A stretch of DNA of 34,360 bases, taken from the NCBI GenBank assembly GCA_002284615.2, contig MU069682.1, positions 97,636 to 131,995 on the forward strand, in the 5' to 3' direction. Below, one piece after another: positions 34,304 to 34,360 of the stretch (its first letter is position 1; the number at the start of each line of letters is the position of its first letter). A program made the position numbers and the translations under genes. The DNA is from Dunaliella salina (taxonomy: Eukaryota > Chlorophyta > Chlorophyceae > Chlamydomonadales > Dunaliellaceae). The notes below the pieces were generated by a model. The model saw only the letters and a list, made by a program, of their open reading frames with translations, was not told the DNA's origin and did not search any database.

Positions 34304-34360
<57 letters not shown>
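34304..34360. repeat. (TG)n microsatellite at window end
   Basis: At least 28 TG units, running off the end. Confidence 0.98.

Overview
The window reads as nuclear DNA of an intron-containing eukaryote. A unicellular green alga of the volvocalean/chlorophyte type is the best guess. This is inference from three things: exons with GTGAGT/GTAATG donors and pyrimidine-AG acceptors, long (CA)n and (TACA)n microsatellites, and a mix of Copia, LINE and hAT relics. There is no sign of bacterial operons, rRNA, CRISPR or an intact tRNA. About 818 bases are N. Both window ends sit in TG-rich simple repeat.

Most of the sequence is a graveyard of mobile elements. Bases 3836-5828 hold an LTR-complete but internally deleted Copia element with 5-bp target duplications and a primer site that matches the inner half of initiator tRNA-Met. 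Bases 5940-7622 hold a 5'-truncated APE-type LINE on the minus strand, and 7640-8216 the tail of a second LINE on the plus strand. Bases 9610-12845 are a pile-up of LINE fragments that encode a zinc knuckle plus a PD-(D/E)xK restriction-like endonuclease; two of them form a large inverted repeat. Bases 13010-13960 are a cluster of palindromic CTGAATCAG motifs. Bases 14640-16375 are an APE-type LINE interrupted by a restriction-like-endonuclease LINE. Bases 18256-19115 are a complete short hAT element coding only for a BED zinc finger. Several minisatellites, a 135-bp foldback (31221-31355) and a TIR-flanked segment (31734-32598) complete the repeats.

The main host gene is on the minus strand and spans at least 29004 to 17802. 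Four exons can be read: 29004-28901, 24888-24728, 20979-20914 and 17930-17802. They have compatible phases and together encode a COMT-type class I SAM-dependent O-methyltransferase. The exon with the first metal-binding Asp was not found and may lie in the N gap. Its introns hold the hAT element, LINE tails, repeats and microsatellites. Near three of the four exons the sequence has been locally duplicated, including a four-copy 103-bp array that repeats a splice acceptor together with the first codons of its exon. This is the most unusual feature of the window.

Weaker host-gene signals are a clean exon at 27223-27313 (+), an unassigned minus-strand reading frame at 19414-19700, and a lysine/arginine/glutamate-rich minus-strand exon at 33382-33535 that may be RRP36-like.
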